This document shows positions 1 to 8,194 of a DNA stretch of 64,000 nucleotides, in pieces. The notes beneath the pieces are model-generated. The model saw only the letters and a list, made by a program, of their open reading frames with translations. It did no database searches and was not told the DNA's origin. This DNA comes from Actinoplanes sp. NBC_00393. GTDB lineage: Bacteria > Actinomycetota > Actinomycetes > Mycobacteriales > Micromonosporaceae. Positions within the stretch are counted from its first letter, which is position 1. Each line of letters starts with the position of its first letter. The stretch spans positions 7,272,501-7,336,500 of the forward strand of contig NZ_CP107942.1 of assembly GCF_036053395.1 (NCBI RefSeq), written 5' to 3'. The translations under genes were made by a program, and so were the position numbers.

Positions 1-927
1 CGAAGCCGCGATGAAGTCAGCCGCCGGCTCCCCCGCGAAAAGATCCATCAAATACGCACGCCAAGCCTCCGGAGAGAACTCGCCCGGCTCCATCGGGCGC
101 TTGCGCGGCGGATTCGCGAACCACCACACCGAGCCGTCCGGCGCGCTCACCCAGCCGAAGAACGCCCGCCGCCCGAAGGACATCTGCATCACCCCGGGCG
201 GCGGCCCATCCACCGGCCCGGCGGTGAACCCACCCGCATTGAGCAGCCCGAGATAGTGCGGCGCCGGCGCGCCAGGATTCAAAACCTGCCGGGTACGCGA
301 ATGCAGCCCATCCGCTCCGACCAGCAATCGGCCACTCGCAGTCCGCCCGTCCTCGAACCTCGCGGTGACCTCCCCTGCCTCTTCACCGCCCCCACCGCCG
401 CCTTGCTTTTCCTTACCCTGCGCGCCTTCGCCTCTCTCCCTTTCACCTCGCCCTCCTTCGCCTCTCTCCCCTTCACCCCGCCTGCCTTCGCCCCTCTCCC
501 CTTCACCCCGCTTGCCTTCGCTGACCGCGACCAGCCGGGCGCCGTACACGATGGGCACACCCAGGGCCGCCACCTCCGCGCGCAGGGCGGCGTAGAGGTC
601 GGCCCGCCGAATCGTGGTGGTGACCACCCCGTCGGCCAGCGGGCCGCCCAGCGGCACCTCCGCGAGCAGCCGGCCGGATGCACCCCGGAGGGCGATCGAC
701 GGCGTCGGGAAGCCGCGGGCCAGCACACGCGCCGGATCCATCCCGAGCGAGCGCAGAGCATTGATCCCGTTCACCGCGAGGGTGAGGAACGCGCCCCGCT
801 CATCGACAGCGGGCTCGCCGGCTTCGTAGATCACCGGCTGAAACCCGGCATACCGGAGGGCTACGGCCGTCGCGGTGCCCGCGATCCCTCCGCCGATCAC
901 GATGGCACTTCTCGCTTCCTTAGTCAT
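1..927 (-). CDS. FAD-dependent monooxygenase (3' end outside window)
   Basis: Translating the minus strand from the ATG at 927 gives an open frame of 309 codons that runs off the window edge. The N-terminus (MTKEARSAIVIGGGIAGTAT) is a Rossmann FAD-binding GxGxxG, and LLVGADGLHSRTR further on is the GD motif of flavoprotein hydroxylases that use NAD(P)H and O2. Between the two lies an odd Gly/Glu/Arg/Lys-rich stretch encoded by a 30-bp tandem repeat, not expected in this family. The gene diverges from a PadR regulator 53 bp away, which probably controls it. Substrate cannot be inferred. The C-terminus is missing. Confidence 0.85.
   Translation of the reverse strand, partial: MTKEARSAIVIGGGIAGTATAVALRYAGFQPVIYEAGEPAVDERGAFLTLAVNGINALRSLGMDPARVLARGFPTPSIALRGASGRLLAEVPLGGPLADGVVTTTIRRADLYAALRAEVAALGVPIVYGARLVAVSEGKRGEGERGEGRRGEGERGEGGRGERERGEGAQGKEKQGGGGGGEEAGEVTARFEDGRTASGRLLVGADGLHSRTRQVLNPGAPAPHYLGLLNAGGFTAGPVDGPPPGVMQMSFGRRAFFGWVSAPDGSVWWFANPPRKRPMEPGEFSPEAWRAYLMDLFAGEPAADFIAAS
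425..514. repeat. Three tandem 30-bp units inside the monooxygenase gene
   Basis: The plus strand shows a near-identical 30-bp unit starting with ccttcg at 425, 455 and 485, with the start of a fourth at 515. The unit is a multiple of three, so on the coding (minus) strand it inserts repeated decapeptides of the GEGERGEGRR type without breaking the frame. A GKEKQGGGGGG run follows on the C-terminal side. Slippage expansion is the simplest explanation. Confidence 0.85.
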
Positions 928-973
928 GTTATAACTATTGATGCAATGACTAACAATCGTCAAGGCCTAAGCT
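921..973. promoter_or_regulatory. Divergent promoter/operator region, monooxygenase and PadR
   Basis: A perfect 7-bp inverted repeat, TAGTCAT (921-927) and ATGACTA (946-952), brackets the spacer and overlaps the start codon of the monooxygenase. Inside it lies a perfect 8-bp palindrome, GTTATAAC (928-935). TAAGCT at 968-973 is a -10-like hexamer 7 nt before the PadR ATG, suggesting a leaderless PadR transcript. Binding of the PadR product to the inverted repeats is inferred from position only. Confidence 0.5.
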
Positions 974-980
974 GGCCGCC

Positions 981-1562
981 ATGAAGCGGTCTCCCCTGGC
1001 GATGGTTCTGCTGGCACTGCTCGTGGAGGCGCCGATGCACCCGTACCGGATGCAGCAGGTGATCAAGGAACGCGGCCAGGACCAGCTGGTCAACGTGGCG
1101 CAGCGCAACAGCGTCTACCAGACCCTCGACCGCCTGGTCCGGGAAGATCTGGTCCGCCCCGGCGCCACCACCCGGGAAGCCGGCCGCCCCGAGCGAACCG
1201 TCTATGAAGTGACCGACGAAGGCGCCGCCACCCTGCGGCGCTGGCTCCTAGAGATGCTGCCGACCCCGGCCCGCGAGTTCCCCGAACTGCCGGTCGCCCT
1301 CGCCTTCCTGCCGATGCTCACCCCGGCCGAAAGCCGCGACCTACTGCTACGCCGCGCCGCCATCCAGGAGGAACGCGCCGCCGCCATCGCCGCCCAGGCG
1401 CCGCCCGGCCTCCCCCGGATCTTCCTGATCGAGGACGAGTACCGTCTGGCCGCCCTCCGCGCCGAGATCACCTGGCTCCACACCGTCGCCGCCGACCTCG
1501 ATTCCGGCGCCCTGCACTGGGACCGCACCCTGATCGACGAAACCCTCGCCCACTTCAGCTGA
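981..1562 (+). CDS. PadR family transcriptional regulator
   Basis: A 193-residue protein with the PadR winged-helix pattern: an N-terminal AMVLLALLVEAPMHPYRMQQ helix, the recognition region NSVYQTLDRLVREDLV, the wing GRPERTVYEVTDEG (about 73-86), then a C-terminal helical region that normally mediates dimerisation. It diverges from the flavin monooxygenase, a common layout for a local repressor responding to an aromatic or toxic compound. The ATG has no Shine-Dalgarno sequence but has TAAGCT 7 nt upstream. The family call is firm; the ligand is unknown. Confidence 0.92.
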   Translation: MKRSPLAMVLLALLVEAPMHPYRMQQVIKERGQDQLVNVAQRNSVYQTLDRLVREDLVRPGATTREAGRPERTVYEVTDEGAATLRRWLLEMLPTPAREFPELPVALAFLPMLTPAESRDLLLRRAAIQEERAAAIAAQAPPGLPRIFLIEDEYRLAALRAEITWLHTVAADLDSGALHWDRTLIDETLAHFS

Positions 1563-1566
1563 CCCC

Positions 1567-1870
1567 CAGCTGGCTCTCACGGTCGCTTCCCGCGCCGGGA
1601 GACAGCACTCACCGTCAGCCCGCACAACCAGCTGACAGCCACGGTCGCCTCCCGCGCCGGGACACAGCACTCACCGTCAGCCCGCACAACCAGCTGACAG
1701 CCACGGTCGCCTCCCGCACCGGGACACAGCACTCACCGTCAGCCCGCACCACCAGCTGACAGCCACGGTCGCTTCGCGGGGCGGGAGGCAGCGCTCAGCG
1801 TCAGCCGGCGCCACCGGCTGACGGCCGTGGTTGTTACGTGGGGCGGGAGGCAGCGCTGGGGGTCAGCTGG
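1567..1870. repeat. 62-bp tandem repeat array in a convergent spacer
   Basis: The spacer between padR and meaB (about 400 bp, no gene) is filled by a 62-bp unit beginning cagctg at 1567, 1629, 1691 and 1753, with a diverged fifth copy at 1815. Each unit contains GCTGAC and later GTCAGC, so hairpins can form within a unit and across unit junctions (GTCAGC-N11-GCTGAC). The array lies downstream of both flanking genes, so it may help end transcription from both sides. Confidence 0.85.
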
Positions 1871-1962
1871 AGCTGAGGGTGAGCCCGGCGGGGGCGCTGG
1901 GGCCTGGAGTGGGCTGGTGGTCGCTGGAGGGAGAGCGGGGACCTTTCGAGACTCGTACCGAA

Positions 1963-2919
1963 TCAGGAAAGGTTGGCCAGCAGTTGGTCGGCTGCGGCAT
2001 AGGGGTCCAGTTCGCCGACGGCGACGAGCGCAGCGAGGTCGTTCAGGGTGGTGCCGGAGCGTAGGTCGCCCATCCGGGCCCGGAGCGTGCCCAGGGCCAG
2101 CGCGGAGACCTCGGCGGCGGCTCGCTGTTCGCGGCGGGTCCGCAGGTTGCCGCTGGACTCCAGCCAGTCGCGGTGTTTGGTGATCGCCGCTACCACTTCG
2201 TCGACGCCTTCGCCCTTGGCGGCGACCGCGCGGACCACCTGGGGGCGCCAGTCGCCGGGGCCGCGTTCGCCGAGGGCCAGCATGCCCTGGATGTCACGGT
2301 AGGTGGTGTCGGCGCCGGGCCGGTCCGCTTTGTTGATGACGAAGACGTCGGCGATCTCCAGGACGCCGGCTTTCACCGCCTGGATGGCGTCGCCCATGCC
2401 GGGGGCGAGCAGGACCAGCGTGGTGTCGGCCAGGGAGGCGATCTCCACTTCGGCCTGGCCGACGCCGACGGTCTCGACCAGGATGACGTCGCAGCCGGCG
2501 CCCTCCAGGACGCGGACCGCCTGCGGGGTGGCCGCGGAGAGGCCGCCGAGCTGGCCGCGGCTGGACATGGACCGGATGTAGACGCCGCGGTCCGCGGTGT
2601 GCTCGGTCATCCGCACCCGGTCGCCGAGGATCGCGCCGCCGCTGAACGGGCTGGACGGGTCCACGGCCAGCACACCGACCCGGGCGCCCTGCTCGCGCAG
2701 CAGCCGGACCAGCTCGTTGGTCGTGGTGGACTTGCCCACGCCGGGCGCGCCGGTCAGGCCGATCACCTGGGCCCGGCCGGCGTGCGGCGCCATCGCGGCG
2801 GCCACCTCGGGCAGGGCGGGATCGCCGTTCTCCACCAGGCTGATCAGCCGGGCCACCGATCTGGGGTCGCCGTCCCGGGCCTTCGCGACCAAGGTGGGCA
2901 CGTCCCCGAACCGGGTCAC
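1963..2919 (-). CDS. meaB: Methylmalonyl-CoA mutase-associated GTPase MeaB
   Basis: A G3E-type P-loop GTPase (318 aa) that guards adenosylcobalamin loading and protects methylmalonyl-CoA mutase from inactivation. Walker A is GAPGVGKST with Lys63; the Mg-binding DPSSPFSGGAILGDR stretch, the VETVGVG switch and the guanine-specificity NKAD motif are all present. Length matches the family. The GTG-ready start at 2919 has a GAGGAGG Shine-Dalgarno just upstream. It lies 43 bp downstream of a thiolase on the same strand. The epimerase and the cobalamin adenosyltransferase of the same pathway lie elsewhere in the window. Confidence 0.95.
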   Translation of the reverse strand: MTRFGDVPTLVAKARDGDPRSVARLISLVENGDPALPEVAAAMAPHAGRAQVIGLTGAPGVGKSTTTNELVRLLREQGARVGVLAVDPSSPFSGGAILGDRVRMTEHTADRGVYIRSMSSRGQLGGLSAATPQAVRVLEGAGCDVILVETVGVGQAEVEIASLADTTLVLLAPGMGDAIQAVKAGVLEIADVFVINKADRPGADTTYRDIQGMLALGERGPGDWRPQVVRAVAAKGEGVDEVVAAITKHRDWLESSGNLRTRREQRAAAEVSALALGTLRARMGDLRSGTTLNDLAALVAVGELDPYAAADQLLANLS

Positions 2920-2962
2920 GGCTGTACCTCCTCGCCAGCGGCGCCGCAGACCGCTGCGGCCG

Positions 2963-4147
2963 TCACGCCGACGGTACCTTGATGATCAGGGCGTCGCCCT
3001 GGCCCCCACCACCGCAGAGGCCGGCTGCGCCGTAGCCGCCGCCGCGCCGCTGCAGTTCCAGCGCCAGGGTGAGCACCAGACGGGCGCCGGACATGCCGAT
3101 CGGGTGTCCGAGAGCGATCGCCCCGCCGTTCACGTTGACGATGTCCTCCTCCACCTTCAGCTCGCGCATCGACTGGATGACCACCTGGGCGAACGCTTCG
3201 TTGATCTCGATCAGGTCGAGGTCCTCCACGGTGAGGCGGGCCTTGCCGAGGGCGTGCTTGATGGCGTTGGCCGGCTGGGACTGCAACGAGCTGTCCGGCC
3301 CGGCCACGTTGCCGTGCGCGGTGATCTCGGCGAGCCAGGTCAGACCGAGCTGCTTGGCCTTCTTCTTACTCATCACGACGACCGCGGCGGCGCCGTCCGA
3401 GATCGGCGAGGCGCTGGCGGCGGTGATCGTGCCGTCCGGCGTGAAGGCGGGGCGCAGACCGGCCAGCGACTCGGCGGTGGCGCCCGGCCGGACGCCCTCG
3501 TCGGTCTCCACCGGCTGCCCGGCGTCACGGCCGCCGGCCGGGACCGCGGCGATCTCCTCGGCGAACCGTCCCTCACGCTGGGCAGCGGCGGCCCGCTGGT
3601 GGCTGAGCGCGGCGAACGCGTCCTGCGCCGCACGGGTGATCCCGAGCTGTACGCCACTCGCCTCGGTCGACTCACCCATCGAGATCCCAGCCCACGGGTC
3701 CATCAGCCCGTCGAAGGCGGTGTGATCCCGGACCAGCACGTCGCCGAACTTGCGGCCCTGCCGCTGGTCGGTGAGCAGGTGCGGGGCGTTGGTCATCGAC
3801 TCCATCCCGCCGGCCACCACGATGTCGAACTCGCCGGCCCGGATCAGCTGGTCGGCCATGGCGATCGCGTCGATGCCGGAGAGGCAGACCTTGTTGATGG
3901 TGAGCGCGGGCGTGGTCATCGGGATGCCGGCGGCGACTGCGGCCTGCCGTGCCGGGATCTGGCCGCAGCCGGCCTGGAGGACCTGTCCCATGATCACGTA
4001 CTGCACGAGCTCGGGGGCGACTCCGCCACGGCGCAGCGCGGCGGCGATCGCGTGGCCGCCCAGCGCGGTGGCGGGCAGGTGCTTGAGGTTGCCGAGCAGG
4101 CGCCCCATCGGGGTCCGGGCGCCACTGACGATCACGGAACTGGTCAC
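2963..4147 (-). CDS. Acetyl-CoA C-acetyltransferase (thiolase)
   Basis: A 394-residue thiolase that condenses or cleaves acetoacetyl/acyl-CoA. The nucleophilic cysteine is Cys88 in [10 protein letters not shown]. The C-terminal half has the [16 protein letters not shown] histidine loop and the CGGGGQGDA cysteine loop that completes the active site. Length is typical of biosynthetic/degradative thiolases. It probably shares a transcript with meaB and diverges from methylmalonyl-CoA epimerase, so this block likely serves short-chain acyl-CoA and propionyl-CoA metabolism. The exact chain-length preference is not visible. Confidence 0.93.
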   Translation of the reverse strand: MTSSVIVSGARTPMGRLLGNLKHLPATALGGHAIAAALRRGGVAPELVQYVIMGQVLQAGCGQIPARQAAVAAGIPMTTPALTINKVCLSGIDAIAMADQLIRAGEFDIVVAGGMESMTNAPHLLTDQRQGRKFGDVLVRDHTAFDGLMDPWAGISMGESTEASGVQLGITRAAQDAFAALSHQRAAAAQREGRFAEEIAAVPAGGRDAGQPVETDEGVRPGATAESLAGLRPAFTPDGTITAASASPISDGAAAVVVMSKKKAKQLGLTWLAEITAHGNVAGPDSSLQSQPANAIKHALGKARLTVEDLDLIEINEAFAQVVIQSMRELKVEEDIVNVNGGAIALGHPIGMSGARLVLTLALELQRRGGGYGAAGLCGGGGQGDALIIKVPSA

Positions 4148-4217
4148 GGTCTCGATCCCATCTGCGACGTCCGGGCACTGGGGGATACCCGATTGGCCTT
4201 AACGATGACTCAGGTTC

Positions 4218-4223
4218 GAGACT
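4218..4223 (+). promoter_or_regulatory. Candidate -10 of leaderless mce transcript
   Basis: GAGACT ends exactly 6 nt before the epimerase ATG and there is no Shine-Dalgarno. It is a weak match to TANNNT, but the spacing equals that of stronger examples in this window. Confidence 0.35.
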
Positions 4224-4229
4224 AACCGC

Positions 4230-4703
4230 ATGACAGACGTCTCACCGCCTGCCGGGGCATCCGACAATGTCACATTCTCCGGCATCGAATTACTGCGCAT
4301 CGACCACGTCGGCATCGCCGTGCCTGATCTGGACGCAGCCATCCGGTTCTATGCCGAAAACTTCGGATTGCGCTGTGTGCACGAAGAGACCAACGAGGAA
4401 CAAGGCGTACGGGAAGCGATGCTCGCCGTCGGCGACGGCACCGGCCCACGCCTTCAGCTGCTCGCCCCGCTGCGCCCGGACTCGGCGATCGCCAAGTTCC
4501 TCGACCGCAGCGGCCCGGGACTGCAGCAACTCGCCTACACGGTGGCCGACGTCCAGGTGGCAGCCGATCAGCTCCGGGCCCGCGGACTCCGTCTCCTCTA
4601 TGACCAGCCACGCCGCGGCACGGCCGGGTCGCGGATCAACTTCGTGCACCCCAAGGACGCAGGCGGGGTTCTGGTGGAGCTGGTGGAACCGGGTACGCCG
4701 TAG
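4230..4703 (+). CDS. mce: Methylmalonyl-CoA epimerase
   Basis: A 157-residue vicinal-oxygen-chelate protein that interconverts (R)- and (S)-methylmalonyl-CoA. Two beta-alpha-beta-beta-beta modules are visible, starting at IDHVGIAVPDLDAAIRFY and GLQQLAYTVADVQVA. Likely metal ligands are His in IDHVG, Gln in LQLL and the terminal Glu in LVELVE. The position where the Propionibacterium enzyme has a ligand histidine reads QQLAY, an apparent His-to-Gln change that I believe is common in actinobacterial homologues. The GTAGSRINFVHPKDAGG tail is characteristic of the family. Confidence 0.92.
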   Translation: MTDVSPPAGASDNVTFSGIELLRIDHVGIAVPDLDAAIRFYAENFGLRCVHEETNEEQGVREAMLAVGDGTGPRLQLLAPLRPDSAIAKFLDRSGPGLQQLAYTVADVQVAADQLRARGLRLLYDQPRRGTAGSRINFVHPKDAGGVLVELVEPGTP

Positions 4704-4968
4704 GAGTGATTCCTCCTGACTGCGCCCCGGCCTCCTGGCAGGATCGTCGCCATTGAGCGGGGCCGACGAGGCCGGCGACCGACCCCTGATCCCCCGAAGC
4801 CCCGAGTGGGCAGGTGGCGAGGGGACGACGCCGGGCCGACCGGTGAGCCGAGAGTCACCGCCGTTCGGCCCGGCCCCCGGCTGCGGTCCAGGTCAAAGCT
4901 GATCTACGATGCGGTTCGGATGCTCATCCGCTCTTGCATGTCCGCCCCCTTCTCGCCAGGATGGCGCA
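4704..4968. other. Spacer upstream of the first DivIVA-like gene
   Basis: No convincing gene. AGGAG/CTCCT arms just after the mce stop could form a weak hairpin. CGGATGCTCATCCG at 4917-4930 is a 6-bp inverted repeat with a CT centre, about 40 bp before the next start and possibly an operator. AGGA at 4958-4961 is the Shine-Dalgarno for the ATG at 4969. Confidence 0.4.
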
Positions 4969-6294
4969 ATGCCCCAGCAGCAGGATCAGAACCTGGCCTT
5001 CTTCGAGACCGCCAACTCGCAGCACGACTTCACCGTTGTCCTGCGGGGTTACGACCGTCACCAGGTCGACGGACACATCGGCCGGCTGCTCGCCGCGCTG
5101 AATCAGTCCGAGCAGGCTCGTGGCGAGGCCGAGCAGCGGATGAACGACGCTCAGCGTCGTCTGCGCCAGGCCGAGCAGCGGCTCAACGCGCTGGAGCAGA
5201 AGCTCGCCGACAGCAACAAGTTGCTGGAGGAGAACAACCGTCCGACGCTCTCCGGGCTGGGCACCCGGGTGGAGCAGATCCTGCGTCTCGCCGAGGAGCA
5301 GGCGAACGACCACCGCGGCGAGGCGAAGCGCGAGTCGGAGGGCATCCTCTCCGCCGCCCGGCTCGAGGCGCGGGAGATCACCGACAAGGCGCGCGCCGAG
5401 GCCGCGGCCATGAAGGCCACCGCTGAGCGTGAGGCCGGCCAGGTGCGCACGCACGCCGAGCGCGAGGCCGCAGAGACCCGGGTGCAGGCGCGGCGCGAGG
5501 CCGACACGCTCCGGTCGGATGCAGACCGGGAAACCAAGCAGTTGCGTACGGTGACCGCGCACGAGGTCGCCGAGCTGAAGTCGACCGTGGAGCGGGAGGT
5601 CGCCTCGTTGCGCGCCACCGCGGAGCGGGAGATCACCCAGGCCCGGGCCAAGGCCGCCCGGGAGGCCGAGGAGAAGCGGGCCGAGGCCACCAAGCTGCTG
5701 ACCGACGCGCGCGACAAGCGTGACAAGGACCTCCAGGCGCTGGCCCTGGAGATCGCCGAGCGCCGGGAGAAGTCGGAGCGCGAGGAGTCGGAGCGCCACG
5801 CCGCCCAGGTCGCCGCCACCCAGAAGATGGTGGCCGAGGCCGAGGAGCGGGCCCGCGCCGCCGAGGACCGGGCCAAGGAGATCGAGCAGCGTGCCGAGAC
5901 CCGCCGGGTCGAGTCGGAGCGCAGCGCCGCCGAGGTCGTCGAGAAGTCGCGGGCGCTGGCGGAGAAGACCGTCACCGAGGCCCGTGCCGAGTCCAACCGT
6001 CTGCTCAGCGAGGCGCGCAGCGAGGCCGAGCTGACCACCCAGGCCGCCCGCCGCGAGGTCGAGGACCTCACCCGGCAGAAGGACGCGGTCACCAACCAGC
6101 TGGGGCAGATGCTGTCCGGTCTCTCCGGCCTGGTTCCGGGTGTCGGCGGGGCCGTGCAGGCGGTCGCCGAGGCGGCTGCGAAGCCGGTCGAGGCACCCGC
6201 TCAGCGTGCCCCCGAGCAGGGCGGGGACCAGCCCGAGCAGGCAGAGGCCGCGGAGGCCGGCGACCAGCCGGTAGCAGCTAAGACCAACTCCTGA
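4969..6294 (+). CDS. DivIVA-like polar coiled-coil protein 1
   Basis: The start was placed at ATG 4969 because AGGA sits 7 nt upstream; this yields 441 aa. Residues about 18-45 (DFTVVLRGYDRHQVDGHIGR) match the DivIVA N-terminal membrane-curvature segment. A long Glu/Arg/Ala-rich coiled coil then continues to about residue 370, with AERE-type heptads and a TRVEQILRLAEEQA motif. The C-terminus is Pro/Glu-rich and disordered. In filamentous actinomycetes such proteins organise polar growth (DivIVA/Wag31, Scy, FilP); which one this corresponds to is unclear. A strong terminator follows. Confidence 0.85.
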   Translation: MPQQQDQNLAFFETANSQHDFTVVLRGYDRHQVDGHIGRLLAALNQSEQARGEAEQRMNDAQRRLRQAEQRLNALEQKLADSNKLLEENNRPTLSGLGTRVEQILRLAEEQANDHRGEAKRESEGILSAARLEAREITDKARAEAAAMKATAEREAGQVRTHAEREAAETRVQARREADTLRSDADRETKQLRTVTAHEVAELKSTVEREVASLRATAEREITQARAKAAREAEEKRAEATKLLTDARDKRDKDLQALALEIAERREKSEREESERHAAQVAATQKMVAEAEERARAAEDRAKEIEQRAETRRVESERSAAEVVEKSRALAEKTVTEARAESNRLLSEARSEAELTTQAARREVEDLTRQKDAVTNQLGQMLSGLSGLVPGVGGAVQAVAEAAAKPVEAPAQRAPEQGGDQPEQAEAAEAGDQPVAAKTNS

Positions 6295-6357
6295 TTCCTC
6301 CTCCGGTTGCGTCCCCGCCGCGAGTACGCGACGGTGAACCGGCCGGAAGGTTCGTGA

Positions 6358-6404
6358 CGATTGAGGCCGTACCGGAGTTTCTCCGGTACGGCCTCAATCG
6401 TTTT
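6358..6404 (+). terminator. Intrinsic terminator after DivIVA-like gene 1
   Basis: A perfect 19-bp inverted repeat (6358-6376 with 6382-6400, 5-nt loop gtttc) followed by TTTT. This is one of the two strongest hairpins in the window and should separate the two DivIVA-like genes into independent transcripts. Confidence 0.92.
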
Positions 6405-6523
6405 GGCGCGTAGCCTGGGTTTGGCAAGCCGAGGTGAGACAAAACGTGACTACCCGCACAGTCCCAGCCAACCCGGTGTGTACCGACATGCCCCGGGACG
6501 ATGCGTATGTGAGGATGGACAAC

Positions 6524-7999
6524 ATGTCGCACGGCGGTGAAATCTTCGGTCTTGGCGGAGAGTCGGCCACCGAGCCCAGCTTCGAGACCGCCCTGCGGGG
6601 TTACGAGAGGAAGCAGGTCGAGCGGTACGTCGCCCGGGCGGAGAACGAGATCGCCGCCCTGGCCGCCGAGCGGGAGCAGGCGTACTCACAGATTCAGGCG
6701 ATGGCCGCCCAGATCGAGCGGCTGCAGCAGGAGATCACGCAGACCCGGCGCAACTCCGGGATCACCGGCGAGGTCTCGTTCCGGCACCTCGGCCCCCGGG
6801 TGGAACAGATCCTGGCCCTCGCCGAGGAACAGGCCGAGGCGATCAAGGCCTCCGCCACCGACGACATCGCCGGCCGGCTCGCCGAGGCCGAGCGGATCCG
6901 GGCCGAGGCCGAGGCGCACGCCCACGACGGCATCCGCGACTTCGAGATCGCCCTGGCCGCGCGCCGCTCCGAGGAGGAGAAGGCCGACGCGGCCAAGCGG
7001 GCCGCCACCGACAAGGCGGTGGCCACCGCCCGTAAGAACGCGGAGCAGCTGCACGCCGAGGCCGAGGCCGTTCTGAACCGGGCCCGCAGCGAGGCGAAGC
7101 ACCTGGCCGAGAAGGCAGCTCAGGACGCACAGCGCACCAAGGCCGAAGTGGACGGGTACGTGCAGTCCACCCGGGTTCAGGCCGAGCAGGAGCTCAAGGC
7201 GCTGCGGGAGAAGACGCATCAGGAGATCACGGCTCGGCGTACCGAGGCGGACCGTGAGCACGCCGACCTGAAAGCTTCGGTCGAGCACGAGCTCGCGCTG
7301 CGCCGGCACTCGGTGCTGGAGGAGCTCGCCCAGATGCGGTCCGGCGTCGAGAAGCAGTGCGCCGACCTGCGCAGCGAGGCCGACAAGTACGCGGAGGAGG
7401 TGCTGCGCCGCTCCGACGAGCAGGCCACCGCGGTCCGCAAGGAGATCGCCGCGCAGCAGGAGAAGATCGCTCAGGCTGGGCGGGAACTCGATGCCGCCAA
7501 CGCCAAGATCGCCGACGCGGAGCAGCGCCGGGCCGCCGCCGAGGACCAGGCACAGACCGCCGGCAAGGAGGCCGAGCGGGTCGGTGAGCGCCTGGCCGAC
7601 GCGCGCAAACAGCTCGAGGCGGAGCTCAAGCGGGTCACCGAGGCCGAGCGGGCCGGTGCGGCGGCCGAGCGGCACGCTGCCGACGTCCGGCGTCAGGTGC
7701 AAAAAGAGGCGAAGCGGGTGGCCGAGCTGGCCGCGGCCGCGGTCCTGGCCGCTGCGGCGGCACCCGACGACGATGACGACACGAATGCTGAGTCGGCAGC
7801 CGGCGCACCGGCTGCGGCGCACGCCGCCGACCGGCCGTCCGGAACGCATGCCGCAGACAAGCCGGCGGGGGCGCACGCCGCAGAGAAGCCTGCCGGGGCG
7901 CACGCCGCTGAGATGCCGGCCGGTCAGCCGGGCAAGGTCACCGCGTCCGCAAAGGTGACCGTCCCGCAGGCCAGCCGGGTTCCGGCCGACGCGGAGTAA
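6524..7999 (+). CDS. DivIVA-like polar coiled-coil protein 2
   Basis: ATG 6524 is chosen because GAGG lies 9 nt upstream; upstream in-frame starts lack this. The 491-aa product begins with a short Gly-rich stretch, then FETALRGYERKQVERYVAR (DivIVA-type N-terminus), then about 380 residues of charged coiled coil including PRVEQILALAEEQA. The same motif occurs in the first DivIVA-like protein, so the two are paralogues. The C-terminus has a DDDDD acidic patch and four 9-residue repeats of the HAAxxPxGx type. A cytoskeletal or polar-growth role is likely; partner proteins are unknown. Confidence 0.83.
   Translation: MSHGGEIFGLGGESATEPSFETALRGYERKQVERYVARAENEIAALAAEREQAYSQIQAMAAQIERLQQEITQTRRNSGITGEVSFRHLGPRVEQILALAEEQAEAIKASATDDIAGRLAEAERIRAEAEAHAHDGIRDFEIALAARRSEEEKADAAKRAATDKAVATARKNAEQLHAEAEAVLNRARSEAKHLAEKAAQDAQRTKAEVDGYVQSTRVQAEQELKALREKTHQEITARRTEADREHADLKASVEHELALRRHSVLEELAQMRSGVEKQCADLRSEADKYAEEVLRRSDEQATAVRKEIAAQQEKIAQAGRELDAANAKIADAEQRRAAAEDQAQTAGKEAERVGERLADARKQLEAELKRVTEAERAGAAAERHAADVRRQVQKEAKRVAELAAAAVLAAAAAPDDDDDTNAESAAGAPAAAHAADRPSGTHAADKPAGAHAAEKPAGAHAAEMPAGQPGKVTASAKVTVPQASRVPADAE
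7820..7927 (+). repeat. Four 27-bp in-frame repeats in DivIVA-like gene 2
   Basis: Four consecutive 27-bp units starting with CAC/CAT GCC encode HAADRPSGT, HAADKPAGA, HAAEKPAGA and HAAEMPAGQ. Degeneracy at third positions suggests the expansion is older than the near-perfect arrays elsewhere. Confidence 0.85.
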
Positions 8000-8005
8000 C
8001 GACGG

Positions 8006-8149
8006 CACGCCTACTCCGCCGGGGTAGTGGAGAAGCCGCGACACGCCTACTCCGCCGGGGTAGTGGAGAAGCCGCGACACGCCTACTCCGCCGGGGTAGT
8101 GGAGTAGCCGCGACACGCCTGCTCCGCCGGGGTGGCGGAGCAGGCCGGA
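8006..8149. repeat. 36-bp tandem repeat array with hairpins
   Basis: Four 36-bp units start at 8006, 8042, 8078 and 8114 directly after the second DivIVA-like gene. The first three are almost identical and each can fold CTACTCC-gcc-GGGGTAG. The fourth has coordinated changes giving a perfect 10-bp stem (8119-8128 with 8134-8143). The array probably terminates transcription before the permease gene. There are no spacers, so it is not a CRISPR. Confidence 0.85.
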
Positions 8150-8194
8150 CGGCGATAGCGTCCGGGATCTCCGATGTGCGCTGTGGAGGTCCCG

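Noticed and set aside
4201..4230. GGTTCGAGACT as a tRNA T-arm
   Set aside because: No matching acceptor or anticodon stem around it; it lies in a promoter position.
8006..8149. 36-bp repeats as a CRISPR array
   Set aside because: Units are head-to-tail with no unique spacers and there are no cas genes in the window.
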